From: Parabacteroides sp. PM6-13
GTDB taxonomy: Bacteria; Bacteroidota; Bacteroidia; Bacteroidales; Tannerellaceae
Direction: 5' to 3'
Length of the DNA: 64,000 bases
Assembly (NCBI RefSeq): GCF_029892605.1
Contig: NZ_JARXWF010000002.1
Span: forward strand, 186,001-250,000
Part shown: piece by piece, positions 1-6,867 of the stretch
How the letters are laid out: every line of letters begins with the position of its first letter
How positions within the stretch are numbered: position 1 is the first letter of the stretch
Notes under the pieces: generated by a model
What the model saw: the letters and a program-made list of their open reading frames with translations, nothing else
The model's database searches: none
Told to the model about the DNA's origin: nothing
Translations under genes and position numbers: made by a program

Positions 1-246
1 CCGGTAGCGGATGCCCGGGACAATCTCGCCGGCCACCCAGATCTTCAGGGTTTGCCCATGGAAAAAGGCATTCTCCAAATCACTTTTATTAAAATCCATT
101 TGGTAATCCACGCGGGTATCTACCATGATATTCAGCATCTTGTCGTCCCAGATCAAGCGCTCTAAGACTGTTTCGCTATCCCGATGTTGGGCATAACTTC
201 CTAAGCTGAGCATCAATGTGCCCAGCAAAAAATATAATTTTTTCAT
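1..246 (-). CDS. Probable outer-membrane porin, N-terminal part only
   Basis: The first 82 codons are visible; the gene continues past the left edge. It opens with a signal peptide (MKKLYFLLGTLMLSLGSYAQ, cleavage after the Ala-Gln region), followed by beta-strand-like sequence with alternating aromatic residues (KMLNIMVDTRVDYQMDF, LKIWVAGEIVPGIRYR), as in the first strands of phosphate-selective porin O/P-type barrels. It lies 18 nt downstream of ansB on the same strand, so it is probably the last gene of the aspT-asdA-ansB unit and could admit asparagine or aspartate. The porin assignment rests on a short fragment and on context. Confidence 0.5.
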   Translation of the reverse strand, partial: MKKLYFLLGTLMLSLGSYAQHRDSETVLERLIWDDKMLNIMVDTRVDYQMDFNKSDLENAFFHGQTLKIWVAGEIVPGIRYR

Positions 247-264
247 GTTGTTTTGTTTTGAGGA

Positions 265-1335
265 TTAATATTCCGAGAACATACGTTGTATCTCCTGGTA
301 GTCGTTCGTTTTGGTCAAGGCAAGCATCAATAGTACGCGTGCCCGGTAGGGGTTGATAAACCAGGAGGCGGCAAAGCCGTTGGCATCGTCGTCAACCTCA
401 TCCCACTGTGCTGTCGGCCCCGTCATAATGCGCGAAGACCTTACCACGGCTACCCCTTTCTCTTTGACGGCTTTCGCCAGAGCGGTCATGATCTCGGTGG
501 TCATATTGCCATTACCCACGCCTGCTACAACAATGCCTTTCGCTCCGGCATAGACGGCTGCGTCAACAAACAATTTGCTTGCATTGGAATAACTCAGGAT
601 AATCTCCACTCTCGGCAGGGAGGTCAGGTTGGTTACGTCGAATTCCGAATGGCTGGTATGACGTTTCACCGACTGACGGCTGTAGATGGGCTTACCATTA
701 TAGACAATGCCTAAAGGACCGTAGTTCGGGTTCTGGAACGTTTCCACATAGAGGGTGTTGGTCTTACTCAGGTCGTCAGCGCCCAGGATCTTATCGTCCA
801 TCACCACCATTACGCCGCGATCTCTGGATTGCGGGTCGATTGCACAGGCCACTGCCGTATAAATATTGCGCGGACCATCGGCACCGATCGCTGTCGAAGG
901 ACGCATCGAACCTACCAGAATCACCGGTTTCGGGCTGTTAATGGTCAGGTTGAGGAAATAGGCTGTCTCTTCCTGTGTGTCGGTTCCGTGGGTAATCACG
1001 ATCGCATCCACATCGTCGCGCTTCAATAGTTCGTTCGCCCGTTTGGCTAATGTCAGCCATACCTGGTCGTTCATGTCCTGGCTACCGATATTGGCCACCT
1101 GCTCTGCTTTTATGGTTGCGATATCACTCAAGCCGGGAACGGCGCCGAGTAGTTGGTCGACCGTAATCACACCTGCTTTATATCCTGCCGTTACACTCGA
1201 CTCTCCCTGTCCGGCGATGGTGCCGCCTGTGGCCAGGATGTAAACGGTCGGTTTCTCTGCCGCATAGGCTGAAAAACTCATAATCAGCGCCAGCATACAT
1301 AAGATGGCTGCGTTTTTTATGTTTATTGTTTTCAT
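265..1335 (-). CDS. ansB: L-asparaginase, type II (periplasmic)
   Basis: Hydrolyses asparagine to aspartate and ammonia, probably in the periplasm. An in-frame extension reaches 1374, but the ATG at 1335 is preferred because the signal peptide (MKTINIKNAAILCMLALIMS, cleaved near AYA-AE, residue 24) starts there; the product is 356 aa, normal for the family. Both catalytic threonine signatures are present: ATGGTIAG at residues 35-42 and HGTDT at 116-120. It follows asdA by 86 nt and precedes a porin gene, so exported asparaginase, antiporter and decarboxylase form one route: asparagine to aspartate outside the inner membrane, import, then decarboxylation. Type II is favoured over cytoplasmic type I by the signal peptide. 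Confidence 0.93.
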   Translation of the reverse strand: MKTINIKNAAILCMLALIMSFSAYAAEKPTVYILATGGTIAGQGESSVTAGYKAGVITVDQLLGAVPGLSDIATIKAEQVANIGSQDMNDQVWLTLAKRANELLKRDDVDAIVITHGTDTQEETAYFLNLTINSPKPVILVGSMRPSTAIGADGPRNIYTAVACAIDPQSRDRGVMVVMDDKILGADDLSKTNTLYVETFQNPNYGPLGIVYNGKPIYSRQSVKRHTSHSEFDVTNLTSLPRVEIILSYSNASKLFVDAAVYAGAKGIVVAGVGNGNMTTEIMTALAKAVKEKGVAVVRSSRIMTGPTAQWDEVDDDANGFAASWFINPYRARVLLMLALTKTNDYQEIQRMFSEY

Positions 1336-1374
1336 AATCTTTTTATTTTGGGTGTTAATATACTGTTTTTTCAA

Positions 1375-1421
1375 GGACTCTAAAGTCTTTAAGCTCTTTA
1401 AAGTCCTTATTATTTAATTAT
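1375..1421 (-). repeat. ansB-asdA intercistronic hairpin
   Basis: Within the spacer between asdA and ansB the bases AAGGACTCTAAAG (about 1375-1390) are complementary to CTTTAAAGTCCTT (about 1396-1408) with one mismatch, and the loop repeats a CTTTAA-like word. It starts soon after the asdA stop codon. It resembles the tandem-repeat hairpins of the hut operon and may act as an mRNA stability or processing hairpin; there is no T-tract that would make it a clear terminator. Confidence 0.45.
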
Positions 1422-3059
1422 TTAGAGCGTACTCTTCCAGGCATCCACATAGTCTTGCATGGTCTCTGCCAGCTCTTTCCCGATCACACTGTAATCTTCA
1501 TCGTTCAGGTTGGCTAAGGAGACCCGTACCGACCATTCCGGACCGGCGAATCCGCCACCATTCAACAACACGATCGACGACTTTTCAGCCAAACGGAATA
1601 CGATATCTACCGGTTCGAAGTTTTTCTGCAGGAAAGCGACAAAGTCTTTTCCATAGTTCTTCATGGCCCACTCTTCGATATCGATCTCACTATAATATCC
1701 GGCGCGGTTCGGGTCGGGCTTCACCTCGATGTTCAAGCCTTCCCACAACAGGTCGTATCGGTGATGCACCAATTTGTTACAGTCTGTTTTATAGTTGTTC
1801 TCTTTGTCGAGCAACGCAAAGGCGGCAAAAAGCAACATCTGCATTTGTTGCGGCAAGGAGAGACCGGCGGTATGGTTCAGGGCTACCTGTCGGCTGTCGG
1901 CCACCAGGCGGTCGATGAATTTCAACTTTTCGGGATAGAGCGTCAGGCTTTCGTACAGTTTCGCCAGATGCTTTTTCTCTTTTTCCGGAATAGCCGAGAG
2001 CATATCGTCATAAATATTGTCTTCATACAGGGCAATCACTCCCAGGCGCCAGCCGGTGGCTCCGAAATATTTGGAGAAAGAATAGACACAGAGCGTATTG
2101 CGCGGCAATTCATTCATCAACGAATTAAAACCGGGAACAAACGTTCCGTACACATCATCCGTGAGGATCATCAGGTTCGGATTCAGGTTTTTAACCACCT
2201 TCACCAGGTATTTCCGGCTCTTGTCGCTAACCTCTACCGATGTGGGGTTACTCGGGTTGATGATAAAGAAGGCCTTGATCGACTTATCGCCCAGTTTGTC
2301 GAGTTCCGACTCGGGATACTGGAAGGTAGAGTCGCCCTCTTCGTCTTTGGCCGATCCGCGGATGTAGGTTACCTTAAACTGATAACGTTCAAGCTGGGGA
2401 ATCTCCAGGTATGGCGTAAAGGCGGGTATGCCTATCGCAATCTTGTCGCCTTTATACAGTAGGCGGTTCTCGATCAGAGAGTCAAATACGTAGCACATGG
2501 CAGCCGTTCCGCCCTCTGTGGCAAAGATATCATAGCGGCCACTGCGCGTCGGATTGTTGCCACACATCTCCTGAATCAGGTAGTCGTGTACGATTACTTC
2601 GGTATGCTTCAGCATCCTGACCGGGCTGGGATACTGGTCTCCGATCACTCCTTCGGCCAGTTCAAACACCCATGCTTCGGGGTCAAATCCATGTTTCTCT
2701 ATACCATATTTATAGAGTCCATCCAACAGTGCGATACCGGCGTTGCCCTGGTTCTTTTGGATAAATGCTTCAAACCGCTTGGCGATGCCCTCTTTTTGAG
2801 GAATACCTGCCAGACCGCTGGGGATATACATCGGCCGTTTACACTCTTCGATGGCAAACTGTCCCAAGGCGAAAAAGGCTTCGCGCGGAACGGTAGCCGT
2901 CCAGTTCGGGTTACCACGACCTGCATTCAACATAGTGCGTACAGGTGCTTTCTGCTGGTCGGATGCCAGCTTCATCAGGTTGTCTTTCAGTTCAAAAGGA
3001 CTCAGTTGTTCCAGTTGTTGCTCACGACGACGTGAGGTCTTTAATTTTTCAATGTCCAC
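1422..3059 (-). CDS. asdA: Aspartate 4-decarboxylase
   Basis: PLP-dependent enzyme converting L-aspartate to L-alanine and CO2 in the cytoplasm. The 545-aa length and the fold-type I aminotransferase layout match AsdA. The PLP lysine is Lys330 in SFSKYFGATGWRLGV; other active-site landmarks are IINPSNPTS and the preceding ILTDDVYGTF. Translation appears to begin at GTG (3057-3059), as no ATG lies nearby in frame. It is 115 nt downstream of aspT and upstream of ansB. With AspT, decarboxylation consumes a cytoplasmic proton per aspartate, which in other bacteria supports proton-motive force and acid tolerance. A generic class I aminotransferase is less likely given the length and the aspT neighbour. 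Confidence 0.93.
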   Translation of the reverse strand: MDIEKLKTSRRREQQLEQLSPFELKDNLMKLASDQQKAPVRTMLNAGRGNPNWTATVPREAFFALGQFAIEECKRPMYIPSGLAGIPQKEGIAKRFEAFIQKNQGNAGIALLDGLYKYGIEKHGFDPEAWVFELAEGVIGDQYPSPVRMLKHTEVIVHDYLIQEMCGNNPTRSGRYDIFATEGGTAAMCYVFDSLIENRLLYKGDKIAIGIPAFTPYLEIPQLERYQFKVTYIRGSAKDEEGDSTFQYPESELDKLGDKSIKAFFIINPSNPTSVEVSDKSRKYLVKVVKNLNPNLMILTDDVYGTFVPGFNSLMNELPRNTLCVYSFSKYFGATGWRLGVIALYEDNIYDDMLSAIPEKEKKHLAKLYESLTLYPEKLKFIDRLVADSRQVALNHTAGLSLPQQMQMLLFAAFALLDKENNYKTDCNKLVHHRYDLLWEGLNIEVKPDPNRAGYYSEIDIEEWAMKNYGKDFVAFLQKNFEPVDIVFRLAEKSSIVLLNGGGFAGPEWSVRVSLANLNDEDYSVIGKELAETMQDYVDAWKSTL

Positions 3060-3117
3060 GGTTTTAATTATTAATTGTTAATTACTAACTTTTTATTTTT
3101 CATTGCTTTACGCCTTC

Positions 3118-3168
3118 AGCTAAGCGATTTCCGCTTCGCTCCAATTCATCATTCATCATTCATCATTC
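3118..3168 (-). repeat. aspT-asdA intercistronic hairpin and CATCATT heptamer repeat
   Basis: AGCTAAGCG (3118-3126) pairs with CGCTTCGCT (3132-3140) across a 5-nt loop with one mismatch. Immediately beside it, at about 3142-3168, the 7-bp word CATCATT (AATGATG on the coding strand) is tandemly repeated about three and a half times, starting about 10 nt after the aspT stop codon. It has only one arm of the tandem repeat, unlike the two-armed hairpins elsewhere in the window. Confidence 0.5.
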
Positions 3169-3174
3169 TCTTCC

Positions 3175-4878
3175 CTATCCCATCAATAACACAATCATCA
3201 CCCCCCAGATAATCAACAGGGTATTGCCAACAGCATAGGTCGTTGTGTAAGAAAGGGCAGGCACACGGCTATGCAACGATTCTTCCAGGGCGCCAAGGGC
3301 AGCGGTTGTCGTTCTGGCTCCGGCGCAAGCACCCAGGGTAATGGCCGGATGGAATTTGAAGACATAACGTCCGAGCATAAGCCCGATAAACATAGGTACG
3401 ATGCTGACAAATACACCGGCAATAAACAGGCTGACGCCGGAAGCCTTTAACCCTTCAATAAAGTCGGGTCCCGCATTAATACCTACAATAGCGATAAATA
3501 CGTTCAAGCCGAGGTTGTTCATCAGCCAGATGGCCGGTTCGGGAACCGCTCCGAACGTCGGGCGTCGCGAGCGAAGCCAACCGAAAAGGATCCCCATAAT
3601 CAATACACCTCCACTGGCGCTCAGGCTCAAAGGCACATTGCCTATCTTTACCACTAAGGAACCCAATAGTCCTCCCAGGAAAATGCCTAAAGCGACATAA
3701 AGGATATCCGTTACATTCGTGGCACGCTCAGCATAACCCAGGTAAGAGGCAAAACGATCTACATCGGCTTTGCGGCCTTCTATTTCTACGATATCACCAC
3801 GTTCTAACTTCACATTCTTCAACAGCGGAAGATTGGCTTTACCGCGATGGATCTTTCGGATAATAACGCCATGGCGCTCTTTCGTTGTTTTGAGGCGCAA
3901 CAGGCTCATGCCGACCGCCTCTTTGGAGGCAACCATCACCCGCAATGCCTCTGCCCGGAAGTCGAGCAGCGCCACATCGGCAACCTCTATGCCTATACTC
4001 TCTTCATCTTCTAATAATGTGTCCAGCGGACCATTTAATACCAGGTTATCTCCTTTGTTTATTTTTGTATCTGCCTGTGGCTCCTGGATAATCTCTCCAC
4101 CGTCTGCCGGGCGTATGCGCTCGATATAAACAGGCCAGCCTTTTTTCAATAACATCTTCTCAACCTCACCGACTGTGCGTTCCTGCTGAAAGAAGTCACT
4201 GGTGGCTTTGATCACCCGGAAGGTTGTGCCGTCATAAGCATATTCCATGCTTTCGTCCGTTTCACTGATCGATCCGCCTAAAGAGGCTTCGTATTCTTTG
4301 GTTTGTTGTACGACGTTTTTGCCTAACAGTTTAGGACCTACCGATGCCAGGAACCAAGCTGTGCCGGCTGTACCGAAGATATAGGTTACCGCATAGGCCA
4401 CCGGGATCTGATTGATATAGGTTTGTTTCTGTTCGGCGCCGATAGCCAGTTGGTTGATCGTGTCTGTCGCCACGCCGATTACAGCGGAGATGGTGCTTCC
4501 TCCGGCCAATAAACCGGCAGCATTACCCACATCGAATCCGGCGATCAAAGCCGCCACCCAGGCTACCACCAAACAAGCTACGCAGACAAGCGCCGCAAAA
4601 GCGATCTGAGGCAGTCCATCTTTGCGCAGCCCCTGCACGAACTGAGGCCCTACGCTATACCCCACCGCAAAGAGGAAGAGCAAGAAGAAGGTTGATTTTA
4701 CGACAGGGGAAATGGTGATATCCAATTGCCCCACTAACACACCCACCAATAAGACGCTGGTGACGGCACCCAATCCGAATCCCTTCACCTTGATCATGCC
4801 GATGGCGAAACCAATAGCAAGCGTTAGAAAGATGGCCAGCTCCGGCGAGTCCTGTAATGTTTTAATGATCCAATCCAT
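3175..4878 (-). CDS. aspT: Aspartate:alanine antiporter (AAE family)
   Basis: Inner-membrane exchanger importing aspartate and exporting alanine. The layout is typical of the aspartate:alanine exchanger family: an N-terminal block of about five membrane helices (starting MDWIIKTLQDSPELAIFLTL), a cytoplasmic middle with two RCK_C/TrkA-C-like domains (roughly residues 200-380, rich in beta strands), and a second hydrophobic block ending in IIWGVMIVLLMG. Membrane signatures GLLAGGSTISAVIGVATD and GACAGARTTTAALGAL occupy equivalent places in the two halves. An extension to 4923 exists, but the ATG at 4878 directly precedes the first helix; the product is 567 aa. Linkage to asdA supports the specific name over a generic transporter of the family. 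Confidence 0.9.
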   Translation of the reverse strand: MDWIIKTLQDSPELAIFLTLAIGFAIGMIKVKGFGLGAVTSVLLVGVLVGQLDITISPVVKSTFFLLFLFAVGYSVGPQFVQGLRKDGLPQIAFAALVCVACLVVAWVAALIAGFDVGNAAGLLAGGSTISAVIGVATDTINQLAIGAEQKQTYINQIPVAYAVTYIFGTAGTAWFLASVGPKLLGKNVVQQTKEYEASLGGSISETDESMEYAYDGTTFRVIKATSDFFQQERTVGEVEKMLLKKGWPVYIERIRPADGGEIIQEPQADTKINKGDNLVLNGPLDTLLEDEESIGIEVADVALLDFRAEALRVMVASKEAVGMSLLRLKTTKERHGVIIRKIHRGKANLPLLKNVKLERGDIVEIEGRKADVDRFASYLGYAERATNVTDILYVALGIFLGGLLGSLVVKIGNVPLSLSASGGVLIMGILFGWLRSRRPTFGAVPEPAIWLMNNLGLNVFIAIVGINAGPDFIEGLKASGVSLFIAGVFVSIVPMFIGLMLGRYVFKFHPAITLGACAGARTTTAALGALEESLHSRVPALSYTTTYAVGNTLLIIWGVMIVLLMG

Positions 4879-4942
4879 AAATAATAATGTATTTCTCTTT
4901 TTGTTTTTCGGTCTTTGACACACACGTTCGACTATAGAACAA

Positions 4943-4973
4943 GAGCAACTCCTCTTTAGTTTAGAAGTTGCTC
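4943..4973 (-). promoter_or_regulatory. Hairpin in the aspT 5' leader region
   Basis: GAGCAACT (4943-4950) and AGTTGCTC (4966-4973) form a perfect 8-bp inverted repeat separated by 15 nt, about 65 nt upstream of the aspT start. No T-tract follows in either direction. It could be an operator or leader hairpin; function is unknown. Confidence 0.35.
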
Positions 4974-4982
4974 GTGAAGGGA

Positions 4983-5029
4983 AAAAAAATTCTCACCCGC
5001 GTGAGAAAAAATTCTCATGCGGGTGAGAA
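4983..5029. repeat. 47-bp repeat element, copy 1
   Basis: Seven A residues followed by two near-palindromic 18-mers, TTCTCACCCGCGTGAGAA (4990-5007) and TTCTCATGCGGGTGAGAA (5012-5029), separated by four A. The two 18-mers are also inverted repeats of each other with one mismatch, so the unit can fold into an 18-bp stem with a 4-nt loop. The exact reverse complement of the whole 47 bp occurs at 20438-20484. Copy 1 lies between the stop of the 5067 gene and the aspT leader. In the minus direction the stem is followed by eight T, so here it may also terminate transcription. Confidence 0.8.
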
Positions 5030-5066
5030 AAAAAAGAGACAGGGAAAAAAAGGTATAAAAACGTCG

Positions 5067-5729
5067 TTATTCCAGCGCGTCCGCATATTGGCAAAGCGCC
5101 ATTACCTGCTCTATATTGTCGAAGTCGACGTTATTGGTTTGGATATATTCTTGCAGCGTTTCTTTCTTCTTAGAGAATATCTTTAGAAATTGTTTCTCGT
5201 TCACAAACTCTTTCATTTTTTTATCTTTCTCCACTTTGTAGCGTTTCTCAATCCCCTGAATCACCCAACGGTCGTCACCCTCCAGTTGATACATCGTCCC
5301 TCCTTGTTGGATGGAAGAGACAGACTCAATGGAAGAGGTCAGCGAGCGTCCGCCATAAGCCGCCTTCTGTCCACGGTCATGCAATTTACCCTTGTAGCGC
5401 ACCAATATACGTGGGTTTTCATTTTTCAACACCTCTTCTCCACTTCCATATCTATCGGCAACAAAAAGGCGCTCCCCGATCTTCACGGCACCGATATTAT
5501 CGGGCTCAGCAAACTCTTTGATGACGTCGTGATCGGTGGTATCAATAAAGACAAACTTATTGGTTACCAAGCTAAAATTTATTTGAGCATTATACACCTG
5601 CCCGCTTTTATAATACACCAGTCCGGCTTGAAAAGAGGGGAAAAGGTATTGCGCTTCTTTTACCAACTGAGCCATAGAAGAAGTAAAAGTGAACCAAGCC
5701 ACTATGCAGACAAGAAGTAAACGCTTCAT
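5067..5729 (-). CDS. Secreted protein of unknown function
   Basis: A 220-aa product with a clear signal peptide (MKRLLLVCIVAWFTFTSSMA, then Q). The mature part is mixed alpha/beta, with a lysine-rich C-terminal third (KRYKVEKDKKMKEFVNEKQF) and no cysteine-rich or catalytic motif I recognise. A TTG two codons upstream is in frame, but the ATG at 5729 fits the signal peptide. It sits alone: the neighbour upstream (5952-6856) is separated by a terminator and the neighbour downstream by the 47-bp repeat, so it is probably transcribed by itself. Periplasmic or surface location is inferred from the signal peptide only. Confidence 0.7.
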   Translation of the reverse strand: MKRLLLVCIVAWFTFTSSMAQLVKEAQYLFPSFQAGLVYYKSGQVYNAQINFSLVTNKFVFIDTTDHDVIKEFAEPDNIGAVKIGERLFVADRYGSGEEVLKNENPRILVRYKGKLHDRGQKAAYGGRSLTSSIESVSSIQQGGTMYQLEGDDRWVIQGIEKRYKVEKDKKMKEFVNEKQFLKIFSKKKETLQEYIQTNNVDFDNIEQVMALCQYADALE

Positions 5730-5840
5730 AAACAAGATTTTTAGGATTTATGTCTACAATGATACTACTTCTTTTGGAAAGAAACAACATCTTTTTTCCA
5801 AAAAAAGCAACAATCCTATCTCACATTACAGAATAATTAT

Positions 5841-5927
5841 TACCTTTGCATTGAGTAATAGTTTTTTCATAATAAAAAGGAAAAAGTAAAACGTCCGGAC
5901 TTGTGATAAGTCTGGGCGTTTCGTTTT
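5841..5927 (+). ncRNA. Candidate small RNA or short plus-strand transcription unit
   Basis: A perfect Bacteroidetes -7 box, TACCTTTG (5841-5848), on the plus strand is followed about 40 nt later by a strong hairpin (5889-5921) and a T-run (CGTTTTTT). The predicted transcript would be roughly 70-75 nt, with no open reading frame of note. Both flanking genes lie on the minus strand, so neither explains a plus-strand promoter. No TTTG is visible at about -33. Expression is not shown, and the hairpin could simply be the terminator of the minus-strand lysO genes. Confidence 0.35.
5889..5921. terminator. Intrinsic terminator, probably bidirectional
   Basis: AAACGTCCGGACT (5889-5901) pairs with AGTCTGGGCGTTT (5909-5921) as a 13-bp stem with one G-U pair and one mismatch, 7-nt loop. 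On the plus strand it is followed by CGTTTTTT; on the minus strand, 30 nt after the stop codon of the LysO C-terminal gene, it is followed by TACTTTTT. Confidence 0.7.
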
Positions 5928-5951
5928 TTAAACGCATGCTGAAGCGGGAGA

Positions 5952-6578
5952 TTACAACGAACAAAAGAAAGAGACCAGTATAGGCACGCTCAAATCGACC
6001 AATATGCCATGCAGGATGGCGACGAATACCAGGTCTTGTCCTGAGTATTTGGTGATGATGGGCAGGGTGGTGTCGATGGTGGTGGCTCCTCCGGCACAGA
6101 TAGGGGCCAGGCGGCCGAAATACTTCACCATCAGCGGGGTGAATAACAGGGTGATGATCTCCCGCATAATATTGGTCATCAGGGCGATGGTACCCAGTTC
6201 GGCGGCCAACTGAACACCCAGGGAGGCCTCTTTCAGTTCGGTAATCAGGATGGACGAGAGCGAATAGTAAGCAAAGCCGCTGCCTACCGCCATACAGTCA
6301 AAGACACTCCATTTGACAAGAACCAGACTGACCAATGCCGAGAAGGAGAGCGTGCCAACAATGGTTGCCAACGGAACAAGCAATAGGGTCGGTCGAATAT
6401 TGCGGATAATATCCCCCAATTTCTTATCGCAACCGATGCTGATCCCCACCTGAAGCATCAACAGGTATAATACATAACGCGTAAGATCGCCATCGATCGT
6501 GATCTCAAACAGGTTTAATCCCCATCCCAACACGCATCCCAAGGCAAAGAAGAGTACCACGATAAGACTTCCTTTCAT
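5952..6578 (-). CDS. Lysine exporter LysO-like, C-terminal subunit
   Basis: A hydrophobic 208-aa protein with about six membrane segments, matching the C-terminal two thirds of LysO (Lys_export family; E. coli LysO is a single protein of about 300 aa). Recognisable stretches are YLLMLQVGISIGCDKKLG and GAPI-type helix ends such as APICAGGATTIDTTLPI. The start codon overlaps the stop of the preceding gene by 4 nt (ATGA, 6575-6578), so the two halves are translationally coupled and together total 301 aa, the length of the single-chain protein. Expected role: export of lysine or toxic analogues. Substrate is inferred from the family. Confidence 0.75.
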   Translation of the reverse strand: MKGSLIVVLFFALGCVLGWGLNLFEITIDGDLTRYVLYLLMLQVGISIGCDKKLGDIIRNIRPTLLLVPLATIVGTLSFSALVSLVLVKWSVFDCMAVGSGFAYYSLSSILITELKEASLGVQLAAELGTIALMTNIMREIITLLFTPLMVKYFGRLAPICAGGATTIDTTLPIITKYSGQDLVFVAILHGILVDLSVPILVSFFCSL

Positions 6579-6856
6579 GCTTTTTCCTCCTTTTTTTTGA
6601 AAACAAATCGATAGACAAGCCAGGCGGCCAAGACACTTCCCAAGGTGCCTGCCACGGCCAATAACAAAGCCTGTCCGCCCAATAGAGGCAGGTTTCGGAT
6701 GATATTCTGATCGCTCCCCACCTGTATGCCCAATAGGAACAGGAGAAGAATAATGGTATAGTTAATCGGTTTCCCGATATGTTTCAGAAAGGTTGCTTTG
6801 CGCAGGAGATAGCCAATCGCTATCCCGCCAAACATAATGCCAATGACAATAAACAT
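6575..6856 (-). CDS. Lysine exporter LysO-like, N-terminal subunit
   Basis: A 93-aa membrane protein with three helices (MFIVIGIMFGGIAIGYLL, NYTIILLLFLLGIQVG, ALLLAVAGTLGSVLAAWLV) and a basic C-terminus (FKKKEEKA). It corresponds to the N-terminal third of LysO. Extension to 6919 is possible but would overlap the glycosidase gene; the ATG at 6856 lies 11 nt after that gene's stop. It overlaps the downstream C-terminal gene by 4 nt. The tight spacing suggests cotranscription with the glycosidases, although the functions are unrelated. Confidence 0.72.
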   Translation of the reverse strand: MFIVIGIMFGGIAIGYLLRKATFLKHIGKPINYTIILLLFLLGIQVGSDQNIIRNLPLLGGQALLLAVAGTLGSVLAAWLVYRFVFKKKEEKA

Positions 6857-6867
6857 AGATATCTTTT

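Noticed and set aside
1761-2462. 233-codon plus-strand frame opposite asdA
   Set aside because: Antisense shadow of a conserved enzyme; composition and lack of motifs give no support.
4990-5029. The 40-bp core as a riboswitch or T-box
   Set aside because: It is a simple double palindrome, occurs in both orientations, and lacks a complex conserved fold or gene context.
6575-6578. Frameshifted lysO pseudogene
   Set aside because: Both halves are intact, the junction is a clean ATGA overlap, and the combined length equals the family's length, so gene fission is the better reading.
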